64,000 nt of DNA, from the NCBI GenBank assembly GCA_947627285.1, contig CANQVL010000002.1, forward strand, positions 62,001 through 126,000, in the 5' to 3' direction. Numbering within the stretch: position 1 is the first letter of the stretch; the number at the start of each line of letters is the position of its first letter. Positions 54,942-62,324 of this stretch are shown piece after piece. The notes beneath the pieces were generated by a model, which was given only the letters and a program-made list of their open reading frames with translations, was not told the DNA's origin and searched no databases. This DNA comes from an uncultured Oscillospiraceae bacterium (GTDB lineage: Bacteria; Bacillota; Clostridia; Oscillospirales; Oscillospiraceae). The translations under genes were made by a program, and so were the position numbers.

Positions 54942-56260
54942 GACGCATACAGCGCCGCGCCGCGTCGGTGGCGCTCCTTGTCCTCACCATAGCCGGACTT
55001 TTAGGGCTCTATATCCTCCGCTTTGCCCTCCACGGCGGGGAGTGGGCGGGCTTTCCCTCCAACGGCGACGCCTTTATCTCCGGGCGCATACGCGCCGGGA
55101 CGGTGGTTGACAGGGACGGGGAGACGCTGTACTCCGTCCGTGACGGCGAGGGGCACTGGTCGGAGGATTTGAACACGCGCCTTGCCTCACTGCACCTCAT
55201 TGGCGACGGCGCGGGCTTCGTCGGCTCCGGCGCGCTGTTCAACTACGCCGGGGAGATACTGGGCTACGACCCGATAAACGGGCTTTACAGCGCCTCTGGC
55301 GGCGGCGGGACCCTCACACTCTCGGTGGACGCCGACGCCCAGAGAGCGGCGTGGGAGGCGATGAAGGGCAGGAGCGGCGCCGTCGTCGTGGCGGACTACG
55401 TGACGGGGGAGATACTCTGCTCCGTCTCCGCCCCGTCCTTCGACCCGGAGGACCTCTCCGGGGCGGACACGGATATTCAGGGGCTCTACATGTCCAGGCC
55501 CCTCTCCGCCGCCTACGCCCCCGGCTCGGTTTTCAAGCTCGTGACCCTCGCCGCCGCCATCGAGAACATCGACGGGCTTTTTGACAGGGACTTTTACTGC
55601 TCCGGCTCCATCGAGGTGGGCGGGGGAAGGGTGACCTGCACCGGAAAGCACGGGGACATGAAGATAGAGGACGCCCTCGCCAAGTCCTGCAACTGCGTCT
55701 TCGCCCAGCTCGCCCTGGAGCTGGGAGGGGAGACGCTTCAAAAATACGCCGATCAGTTCGGCCTCACCTCCCGCCAGGAGGTGGACGGACTTCGCACGGC
55801 GGCGGGCAGGTTCGACGCGGCGCCGGAGGGGTCGCTGGACCTGGCCTGGTCCGGGGCGGGGCAGTATAACGACCTTGTGAACCCCATCGCCATGGCGCGG
55901 TACGTCTGCGCCATAGCAAACCGGGGGGACGCGCCCCGCCTCACCCAGAGGAAAAACGCCTCAAGGCTGGGCGTGGAGTACGACCACATACTCTCGGCGG
56001 ACACGGCGGAGAAAATTTCGGACATCATGGACTACGCGGTGCGCCTCACCTACGGCTCCGAAAACTATCCGGGGCTCGCCATTCGCGCCAAATCCGGCAC
56101 AGCCGAGGTGGGCTCCGGCAAGCCCAACGCCTGGTTCGTCGGCTTTCTCGACGACCCGGAGCACCCCTACGCCTTTGCCGTATGCTTAGAGGACGCCGGC
56201 TTCGGCTCCTCCCAGGCCGGCCCCGTCGCCAACGCCGTCCTACAAGCGCTGGTAAAGTGA
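54938..56260 (+). CDS. Class B penicillin-binding protein (PbpA-type transpeptidase)
   Basis: A 440-residue protein starting at a GTG overlapping the FtsW-like stop. One membrane segment (VALLVLTIAGLLGLYILRFAL), a short dimerisation region beginning RIRAGTVVDRDGETLYS, then the transpeptidase domain with SVFK (catalytic Ser near residue 197), SCN (near 250) and KSG (near 385). It is shorter than FtsI/SpoVD and lacks PASTA repeats, as in the PbpA group of Clostridia. It acts with the SEDS protein encoded just before it in cross-linking new peptidoglycan. Confidence 0.92.
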   Translation: MRRIQRRAASVALLVLTIAGLLGLYILRFALHGGEWAGFPSNGDAFISGRIRAGTVVDRDGETLYSVRDGEGHWSEDLNTRLASLHLIGDGAGFVGSGALFNYAGEILGYDPINGLYSASGGGGTLTLSVDADAQRAAWEAMKGRSGAVVVADYVTGEILCSVSAPSFDPEDLSGADTDIQGLYMSRPLSAAYAPGSVFKLVTLAAAIENIDGLFDRDFYCSGSIEVGGGRVTCTGKHGDMKIEDALAKSCNCVFAQLALELGGETLQKYADQFGLTSRQEVDGLRTAAGRFDAAPEGSLDLAWSGAGQYNDLVNPIAMARYVCAIANRGDAPRLTQRKNASRLGVEYDHILSADTAEKISDIMDYAVRLTYGSENYPGLAIRAKSGTAEVGSGKPNAWFVGFLDDPEHPYAFAVCLEDAGFGSSQAGPVANAVLQALVK

Positions 56261-56289
56261 CCGAATTACCGAATTTTGATGTGAACATA

Positions 56290-56318
56290 TGGACAAACGG
56301 GGACAGGTATGGTAAAAT
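56290..56318 (+). promoter_or_regulatory. plsY promoter
   Basis: TGGACA, 17-base spacer ending TATGG, TAAAAT: TRTG-extended -10. Confidence 0.6.
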
Positions 56319-56372
56319 TAATTTTTAAAATGTGATTTTCCGCTTTTTTAAAAGGCTTTTGGAGGGCTGGGT

Positions 56373-56996
56373 ATGGGTGCTGTGAGGATTTTGCTGGCGG
56401 GGGTCGTGGGGTATCTTTTGGGGTCGGTGTCGTCGGCGGTGGCGGTGAGCTACGCGGTGAGCCGGAAGGACGTGAGGAACTACGGCAGCGGGAACGCGGG
56501 AGCCACGAATATGGCGCGGCTTTTCGGCATGGGCGTGGGGATAGCCACGTTTTTGCTGGACGGGCTCAAGACCGTGGCGTCCATGCTCTTAGGGAGGCTC
56601 ATCGGCGGGTACTACGGCTTTCTGCTGGCGGGGTACTGCTGTCTCATAGGGCACTGCTTCCCGGTGTTCTTCGGCTTCAAGGGCGGAAAGGGCGTGTCCG
56701 TGGGCGCGGCGCTGGGGCTCATGCTCCACTGGAAGGTATTTGTGGTGATAGTGGCGGCGTTTTTCATAACATTCGCCTTCACAAAGCGCGTCTCGGCGGG
56801 GTCGCTGATGTGTACCGTGACCTTCGTGCCGGGGGAGCTCATCGCCGGGATCCGGGACCGGCCCACGCTTCTTTTCGGAGCGGCGGCGGCGCTGACGGTG
56901 TTTATCATGCACCGGGAGAACTTAAAGCGCCTCATTCGGGGCGAGGAAAAGCCCTTCAAGCCGGGGAAAACACGGTTCCTCAGAAGGAAAAAATAA
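56373..56996 (+). CDS. plsY: Acyl-phosphate glycerol-3-phosphate acyltransferase
   Basis: A 207-residue membrane enzyme, first step of phosphatidic acid synthesis from acyl-phosphate. Motifs: YLLGSVSSAVAVSYAVSRKDVRNYGSGNAGATNMAR (SGNxGATN), HCFPVFFGFKGGKGVS (phosphate-binding KGGKGV) and a HRENLKRLIRGEE end. Five membrane segments as expected. TTGGAGG precedes the ATG. Confidence 0.96.
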   Translation: MGAVRILLAGVVGYLLGSVSSAVAVSYAVSRKDVRNYGSGNAGATNMARLFGMGVGIATFLLDGLKTVASMLLGRLIGGYYGFLLAGYCCLIGHCFPVFFGFKGGKGVSVGAALGLMLHWKVFVVIVAAFFITFAFTKRVSAGSLMCTVTFVPGELIAGIRDRPTLLFGAAAALTVFIMHRENLKRLIRGEEKPFKPGKTRFLRRKK

Positions 56997-57003
56997 AAAA
57001 GTG

Positions 57004-57032
57004 TGGAATTATTTGCGCTTCTGTGGTATAGT
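57004..57032 (+). promoter_or_regulatory. uppP promoter
   Basis: TGGAAT, 17-base spacer ending CTTCTGTGG, TATAGT. The spacer end equals that of the promoter at 51551. Confidence 0.6.
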
Positions 57033-57088
57033 TATTGTGGTAACTTATTTAATGCGGCACTAATAAACTAACGAAGGGGGTCGGGCAA

Positions 57089-57934
57089 GTGAGCATACTG
57101 ATGGCGGCGTTTTTGGGGCTTGTGCAGGGGATAAGCGAGTTCCTGCCGATTTCCAGCTCCGGGCACCTGTCCATATTCCAGAACCTTTTCAACCTCCAGT
57201 ACGCCGAGGACGAGCATATGCTTTTTGACGTGCTTCTGCACCTGGCGACGCTGGGGGCGGTGTTCGTCTTTTACTGGAAGGACATAAAGGGCATGGCGAA
57301 GGACACCGTGAGCTTCATATCCGGCAACACACGGGACGCCGGGGAGGACGGGCGCTTCAAGCCAACCGTGAGGCTGGTGTTCCTCATAGTCGTGGCGACT
57401 CTGCCGCTCTTTGTGGTACTGCCATTCAACGACTACATAAGCTCTCTTTGCAAAAATACGCCCTTCATATCCTTCGCCCTCATCGTCACCGGCGGGCTGG
57501 TGTTTGTTTCCGGCAAGCTCGCCGAGGGGAGGAAGAACGCGAAAACTGCGTCAATAGCCGACGCCCTTGTGGTGGGCGCGGCGCAGGCGCTCGCCACGAT
57601 CCCGGGGCTCTCCCGCTCCGGGACCACCATCACCGTGGGGCTCTCCAGGGGATTCCGGCGGGAGTTCGCGGTGAAGTTCTCCTTCCTCATGTCCATACCG
57701 GCGATACTGGGCTCCACGCTCCTCACGCTTTTCAAGGCCATAACCTCCGGCGGGATAGTCTGGGAGAACGTGCCGGCGTATCTTGTGGGAATGGTCATAG
57801 CGGGGGTGGTGGGATATTTCGCCCTGGTGCTTTTAAAGAAGCTGGTGATGTCCGGGGAGACCTTCGGCAGATTCGCGTATTACTGCTGGGGCGCGGGCGT
57901 TGTATCCCTTATACTTTCGCTGTTTTTGGAGTGA
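57089..57934 (+). CDS. uppP: Undecaprenyl-diphosphatase
   Basis: A 281-residue membrane phosphatase recycling the lipid carrier of wall synthesis. Motifs: GLVQGISEFLPISSSGHL (EFLPISSSGH) and IPGLSRSGTTITVGLSRG (PGxSRSG), with a GV(V/L)-rich C-terminus. Typically confers bacitracin tolerance. GTG start behind AAGGGGG. Ends in a terminator. Confidence 0.96.
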   Translation: MSILMAAFLGLVQGISEFLPISSSGHLSIFQNLFNLQYAEDEHMLFDVLLHLATLGAVFVFYWKDIKGMAKDTVSFISGNTRDAGEDGRFKPTVRLVFLIVVATLPLFVVLPFNDYISSLCKNTPFISFALIVTGGLVFVSGKLAEGRKNAKTASIADALVVGAAQALATIPGLSRSGTTITVGLSRGFRREFAVKFSFLMSIPAILGSTLLTLFKAITSGGIVWENVPAYLVGMVIAGVVGYFALVLLKKLVMSGETFGRFAYYCWGAGVVSLILSLFLE

Positions 57935-57935
57935 G

Positions 57936-57964
57936 CCCGCCCTTTGGCGGGAAGACGTTTTTTC
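57936..57964 (+). terminator. uppP terminator
   Basis: CCCGCC-CTTT-GGCGGG stem, then AAGACG and a six-T run. A second small hairpin CCTCCCC/GGGGAGG follows at 57965. Confidence 0.65.
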
Positions 57965-58005
57965 CTCCCCGAGGGGAGGACGGGATCCTGATTTGAGGTA
58001 AACTG

Positions 58006-60762
58006 ATGGCTGAGCAAAAGAAGAAAAGCACCGCCGCCGGAAAATCCGGCAGGTCCACGGGGAAAAAGCCCTCCTCCGGGTCCTCCCGGAGCTCCTCCGC
58101 CTCCACCAGGGCGAAGACCGAGGCGGCGAGGAACAGGCTGGCAAAGGAGAAGGCCGCGCGGCGCAAGACCGTGGCGGCGGTGGTCATGGCGTGCCTGGGA
58201 ATATTCACGTTCCTGGGCTATTTCAACTCCGACGGGGTGATAATCAAGCTCCTGCGCGGGCTCCTGACGGGGCTCCTGGGCGGGGGCTTTTACCTGCTGC
58301 CGCCCATGTTCTTTGTGGCGGCGGTGTTCCTTGCCATGGGTAAAAGGGGCACGGCGGGAAGGGCGACGGCGGCGCTGGCGGTGCCGGTGCTCATCGCCGC
58401 CTTCTGCCAGCTCTTTGCAAGGACGGGCTATGAGATAAGCTTTAAGATGTTCCCGCTGCTCTGGCAGGACGGACAGGGACTGCTGGGCGGCGGCGCCGTG
58501 GGAGGCTCGGTGGCGCTGGTGCTGGAAAAGCTCCTCTCAAAGGCGGGCGCCGCCATAATGCTGGTGGTGCTTTCCGCCGTATCGGTGATGGCGCTTGCCG
58601 GGCTCACGGTGGGGAGCATTGTTGAAATGCTGGGCGAGAGCAAAAAAGCGCGGGAGGAGCGCAGGCTTGAGGAGTACATGAACGAGCCGGAGCCCGAACC
58701 GGAGCCGGCGCCCGCGCGCGCAAGGGCGGCGGGGGCGAATCCCGCGCCAAAGACCCGGACGGAGGCGGAGAGCGCCGCCGCGCGCAGGTCCGCCATTGAC
58801 ATACCCCTGGACGACGATTTGCCGCCCCACGCCGGAGAGGAGCCGAAAAAGCCGGAGAAGTCGGGATTTTTCAACAAGAAGCCCAACGCCCCAGCGCCGG
58901 ACAGCGTTTTTAAGAGGGACGAGCCGGAGAGCGCGGCGGAGGAGAAAAAGCCCGAGGAGCCGGTTAAGGCGGCGGAGCCCGCCGGGGACCGGGAGCCCGA
59001 GAAGGCGGCGGAGCCCGAAAAGAAGGCGGCTCCTGTGCCCATCGAGGTTATAAAGAGGGAGCCGGCAAAGCCCGCCCCCGCGCCGCTTGTCCCGGAGACG
59101 GTGACAAAGTCCGACACAGCCGCCGCCGCGGGGGAGATAGCCTCCCTCATCGCCGAGAGCGCCAAGCGGGACCTTGCCGAGAGCGCGCAAGTGTACCGTT
59201 TCCCGCCGGTGACGCTTCTCAACGAGCCGGTGAGGGGCAGCTCCCGGGACAGTCAGGACGAGCTTAACGCCACGAAGGAGAGGCTGGAGCTGTGCCTGCG
59301 GTCCTTCGGGGTGAACGTGACCGTCTCCAACATCGTCCACGGGCCCTCAATCACCCGCTACGAGATGGAGCTGGAGATAGGCGTGAAGCTCAACAAGCTC
59401 ACGAACCTCGCCGACGACATCGCCCTGGCGCTGGGAGTTTCCGGCGTGCGAATCGCGGCGATACCCAATAAGATCTCCACCGTGGGCATTGAGGTGCCCA
59501 ACAAGAACGTCTCCACGGTCTATCTGCGGGAGATAATCACGGCGCCGGAGTTTACAAACGCCAAGTCAAAGCTCACCTTCGCCATAGGGAAGAACATCTC
59601 GGGCGACGTGATGGTGGGCAACATATCCAAGCTTCCACACCTTCTCGTGGCGGGCACCACGGGCTCGGGCAAATCGGTGTGCTTAAACTCGCTTATACTG
59701 AGCCTTATGTACAAGGCCACGCCCGACGAGGTCAAGTTCATCATGATAGACCCCAAGATGGTGGAATTCAAGATATACAACGGGATACCGCACCTGCTCA
59801 TTCCGGTGGTCACCGAGGCGAAGAAGGCCGCGGGGGCGCTCCAGTGGGCGGTGGTGGAGATGATGAAGCGCTACAGGCTGTTCTCCGACGCGGGCGCCAG
59901 GGACCTGGCGGGGTATAACGCCCAGCTGGACGCGGACACGCCAAAGGTGCCGCAGATAGTGGTCATAATCGACGAGCTTGCCGACCTTATGATGATAGCC
60001 GCCAAGGAGGTGGAGGAGTCCATCTGCCGGGTGGCGCAGATGGGGCGAGCCGCCGGAGTTCACCTTGTGATAGCCACGCAGAGCCCCAGGGCGGACGTTA
60101 TAACGGGGCTCATGAAGGCGAATATACCCTCGCGCATAGCGCTGAAGGTGGCGTCCTCGCTGGAGTCCAGGATAATACTGGACGCGGGCGGGGCGGCGGA
60201 CAAGCTGGTGGGCAACGGGGATATGCTCTACGCGCCCATCGGGTCCTCCAAGCCCACGCGTATCCAGGGGACATGGGTATCCGACGAGGAGCGGGAGGCG
60301 GTCGTCGAGTACGTCAAGCAGTCCTCCGGCGAGGTGAGCTACTCCGAGGACGTTATCTACGAGATCGAGAAGGCCGCCGCAGAGAAGGAGCAGGGCGGAA
60401 AGAGCGCCGCTCCCGCCGGGGAGGACAAGTTCAAGGACTACGACGAGCTCCTTCCACAGGCGGCGGACATCATATTCGAGACGAACCAGGCCAGCGTCTC
60501 CGCGCTCCAGCGGCGGCTCAAGCTGGGCTACGCCAGGGCCGCGAGGATAGTGGACCAGCTGGAGGAGGTGGGCGTTCTGGGGCCCTTCGAGGGGTCGAAG
60601 CCCAGGCAGATAATCATGACCCGCCAGCAGTGGCAGGAGATGCAGTTCATAAACGGCACCGCGCCCATCGGCGCCGCGCCGTCCGTACCGGAGGAGCCGG
60701 AGGACACCGGCGCGGGACCGTCCTTCGCCGACCAGCTTTTGGGCGGGGGTGACGATGAGTGA
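58006..60762 (+). CDS. FtsK/SpoIIIE DNA translocase
   Basis: A 918-residue protein. Residues 45-205 contain four membrane segments, followed by a ~170-residue Ala/Glu/Pro-rich linker. The motor domain has Walker A LVAGTTGSGKSVCLNSLI and Walker B PQIVVIIDELADLMM; the gamma winged-helix (DEL...ASVSALQRRLKLGYARAARIVDQLEEVGVLGPFEGSKPRQIIM) recognises orienting DNA sequences. It pumps chromosome through the division or sporulation septum. SpoIIIE and FtsK cannot be told apart from this alone. GAGGT precedes the ATG. Confidence 0.95.
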   Translation: MAEQKKKSTAAGKSGRSTGKKPSSGSSRSSSASTRAKTEAARNRLAKEKAARRKTVAAVVMACLGIFTFLGYFNSDGVIIKLLRGLLTGLLGGGFYLLPPMFFVAAVFLAMGKRGTAGRATAALAVPVLIAAFCQLFARTGYEISFKMFPLLWQDGQGLLGGGAVGGSVALVLEKLLSKAGAAIMLVVLSAVSVMALAGLTVGSIVEMLGESKKAREERRLEEYMNEPEPEPEPAPARARAAGANPAPKTRTEAESAAARRSAIDIPLDDDLPPHAGEEPKKPEKSGFFNKKPNAPAPDSVFKRDEPESAAEEKKPEEPVKAAEPAGDREPEKAAEPEKKAAPVPIEVIKREPAKPAPAPLVPETVTKSDTAAAAGEIASLIAESAKRDLAESAQVYRFPPVTLLNEPVRGSSRDSQDELNATKERLELCLRSFGVNVTVSNIVHGPSITRYEMELEIGVKLNKLTNLADDIALALGVSGVRIAAIPNKISTVGIEVPNKNVSTVYLREIITAPEFTNAKSKLTFAIGKNISGDVMVGNISKLPHLLVAGTTGSGKSVCLNSLILSLMYKATPDEVKFIMIDPKMVEFKIYNGIPHLLIPVVTEAKKAAGALQWAVVEMMKRYRLFSDAGARDLAGYNAQLDADTPKVPQIVVIIDELADLMMIAAKEVEESICRVAQMGRAAGVHLVIATQSPRADVITGLMKANIPSRIALKVASSLESRIILDAGGAADKLVGNGDMLYAPIGSSKPTRIQGTWVSDEEREAVVEYVKQSSGEVSYSEDVIYEIEKAAAEKEQGGKSAAPAGEDKFKDYDELLPQAADIIFETNQASVSALQRRLKLGYARAARIVDQLEEVGVLGPFEGSKPRQIIMTRQQWQEMQFINGTAPIGAAPSVPEEPEDTGAGPSFADQLLGGGDDE

Positions 60763-61508
60763 TCACCGATGCCTTTGACGGCTCGACCCCTGCGATAATC
60801 TCGCCGGAGAGCTTTTACGGTCCCATGGGGGACGTGTGCGACGTGTGTGCCGTCACGTTTTCCAGGCGCGTTTTTGACAGGGCGCGGCTCCTTTTCCGGG
60901 CGAAAAGGGTGGGGACCCTGGGGGGCTGTGACGGAAAAAGGGGCGTTTACGTCTTTAAGCGGGAGGGCAGGCGGATAGGGCTGTACCTCTCCCATTTGGG
61001 CGCCGCCTGCGCCGGGGCGGACCTTTTGGAGGTCCGGCAGATCTCAGGCGCGGGGAAATTCGTGGTTTTCGGATCCGCCGGGTCGCTGGACAGCGAAAAA
61101 ACGGCGGGAGGGTACATAATACCCACAGCGGCGTACCGGGACGAGGGCATGAGCTTCCACTACGCGCCGCCGGCGGACTACATCGAGCTTAAAAACGCGG
61201 GAACGGTGGCGGAGATATTCTCAAGGCTGGGCAAGCCCTTTGTCACCGGGAGGACCTGGACCACCGACGCCATCTACCGGGAGACCGTGGGGAACATGGA
61301 AAAGCGCAGAGGCGAGGGGTGCGTCTGCGTGGAGATGGAGCTTGCGGGGCTCCAGGCGGTGTGCGATTTCCACTCGCTGGAGCTGTACGCCTTTTTGGAC
61401 GCCGGCGACAGGCTGGACGGGGAGGAGTACGACCGCAGCGGACTCAAACGGGCGAACCACGGGTTTGAAAAGTTTGAGATCGCGGTGGAGATTGCAAAAA
61501 GGGTATAA
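60759..61508 (+). CDS. Nucleoside phosphorylase-like (PNP/UDP superfamily) protein
   Basis: A 249-residue protein whose start overlaps the translocase stop by four bases. It has the fold landmarks of the nucleoside phosphorylase superfamily: VFGSAGSLDSEKTAGGYIIPTAAYRDEGMSFHY (phosphate/ribose region) and VCVEMELAGLQAVC (EME motif that binds ribose). Reaction could be uridine or purine nucleoside phosphorolysis; a nucleosidase is less likely. Active-site details fit uridine phosphorylase-like enzymes but specificity is open. Confidence 0.8.
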   Translation: MITDAFDGSTPAIISPESFYGPMGDVCDVCAVTFSRRVFDRARLLFRAKRVGTLGGCDGKRGVYVFKREGRRIGLYLSHLGAACAGADLLEVRQISGAGKFVVFGSAGSLDSEKTAGGYIIPTAAYRDEGMSFHYAPPADYIELKNAGTVAEIFSRLGKPFVTGRTWTTDAIYRETVGNMEKRRGEGCVCVEMELAGLQAVCDFHSLELYAFLDAGDRLDGEEYDRSGLKRANHGFEKFEIAVEIAKRV

Positions 61509-61575
61509 AATAAATCAATCGGGACATCCGCAAATGTGCTGCTCCGGTTGTACTGTCAAAAAACTAAAAATTCAA

Positions 61576-61741
61576 TATTTTTCCGGCGGCATGTACGTCG
61601 GAAAAATCACCTTATGTTTTGCGAGTGTGCGCCTTTGGCGTGCGCGAAGCAAAACAGCAGAAAAAATTTTGGAAATGTCCGCAGACATTTCCAAAATTTT
61701 TTCGCACGTTTCTCCTTCAAAAAAGGGCGCAGCCCTTTTTT
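61576..61741 (+). repeat. Family I four-hairpin intergenic element, copy D
   Basis: H1 TTTTTCCGGCG.../CGTCGGAAAAA; H2 outer stem GTTTTGC/GCAAAAC around GTGCGCC-TTT-GGCGTGC; H3 arms AAAAAATTTTGGAAATGTC/GACATTTCCAAAATTTTTT with loop CGCA; H4 AAAAAAGGGC/GCCCTTTTTT. It lies between convergent genes and reaches the nrdG stop. Confidence 0.8.
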
Positions 61742-61744
61742 GGG

Positions 61745-62281
61745 TCAAATGCCGTCCCAGAGGTGGATTTTTCCGGTTTTCAGAGTTGCCGGGAGGTCGA
61801 TGAGGCGCTGGTTGCGGGAGCCGCGAAAGCGCAGGGAGATGTCCTTCTGCGCCAGGATAAATTTTCCGTCAACCAGCACGTCGATATATGACAGGAGCCC
61901 GTCCGTGACCTCGCACCTGGGGTGGGAGCCGTCACGCAGGAGCTCGTCCAGGGTGAAGCCGGAGAAGCACCAGACGGTCTTTTGGGGGTACGTCTCCTTC
62001 ACGCGCCGGACGAAGGGCAGGAGCGCCCGCTGGTTTTCCGGCTCCATGGGCTCGCCGCCCAGGAGGGTGAGCCCGTTTATGTATCCGGGCTCAAGCATGG
62101 ATATTATTTTGTCCTCTGTCTCCCTTGTGAAGGGCTCGCCGTAGCCGAAATCCCAGGTCTGGGGCTGGAAGCAGCCCTCGCAGTGATTGGTGCAGCCGGA
62201 GACAAACAGCGTCACCCGCACGCCCTGCCCGTTGGCTATGTCGCAGTTTTTGATCTCACCGTAAAACATAGTTTCCCTCAC
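61745..62281 (-). CDS. nrdG: Anaerobic ribonucleotide reductase activating protein
   Basis: A 178-residue radical SAM enzyme that puts the glycyl radical on NrdD. It has the NrdG form of the cluster motif, CTNHCEGCF (CX3CX2C), YGEIKNCDIANGQGVRVTLFVSG at the front and GGEPMEPENQ. Its gene follows nrdD with a 43-base gap containing a hairpin. Anaerobic metabolism is implied. Confidence 0.95.
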   Translation of the reverse strand: MRETMFYGEIKNCDIANGQGVRVTLFVSGCTNHCEGCFQPQTWDFGYGEPFTRETEDKIISMLEPGYINGLTLLGGEPMEPENQRALLPFVRRVKETYPQKTVWCFSGFTLDELLRDGSHPRCEVTDGLLSYIDVLVDGKFILAQKDISLRFRGSRNQRLIDLPATLKTGKIHLWDGI

Positions 62282-62287
62282 ATATCA

Positions 62288-62317
62288 ATATTCCCGAGGC
62301 GTTGACCCCGGGAATAT
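62288..62317 (-). other. Hairpin between nrdD and nrdG
   Basis: ATATTCCCG / CGGGAATAT inverted repeat with an internal GAGGC/GACCC mismatch zone. Probably an mRNA processing or stability hairpin; no U-run follows on the minus strand. Confidence 0.45.
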
Positions 62318-62324
62318 GTGTTGT

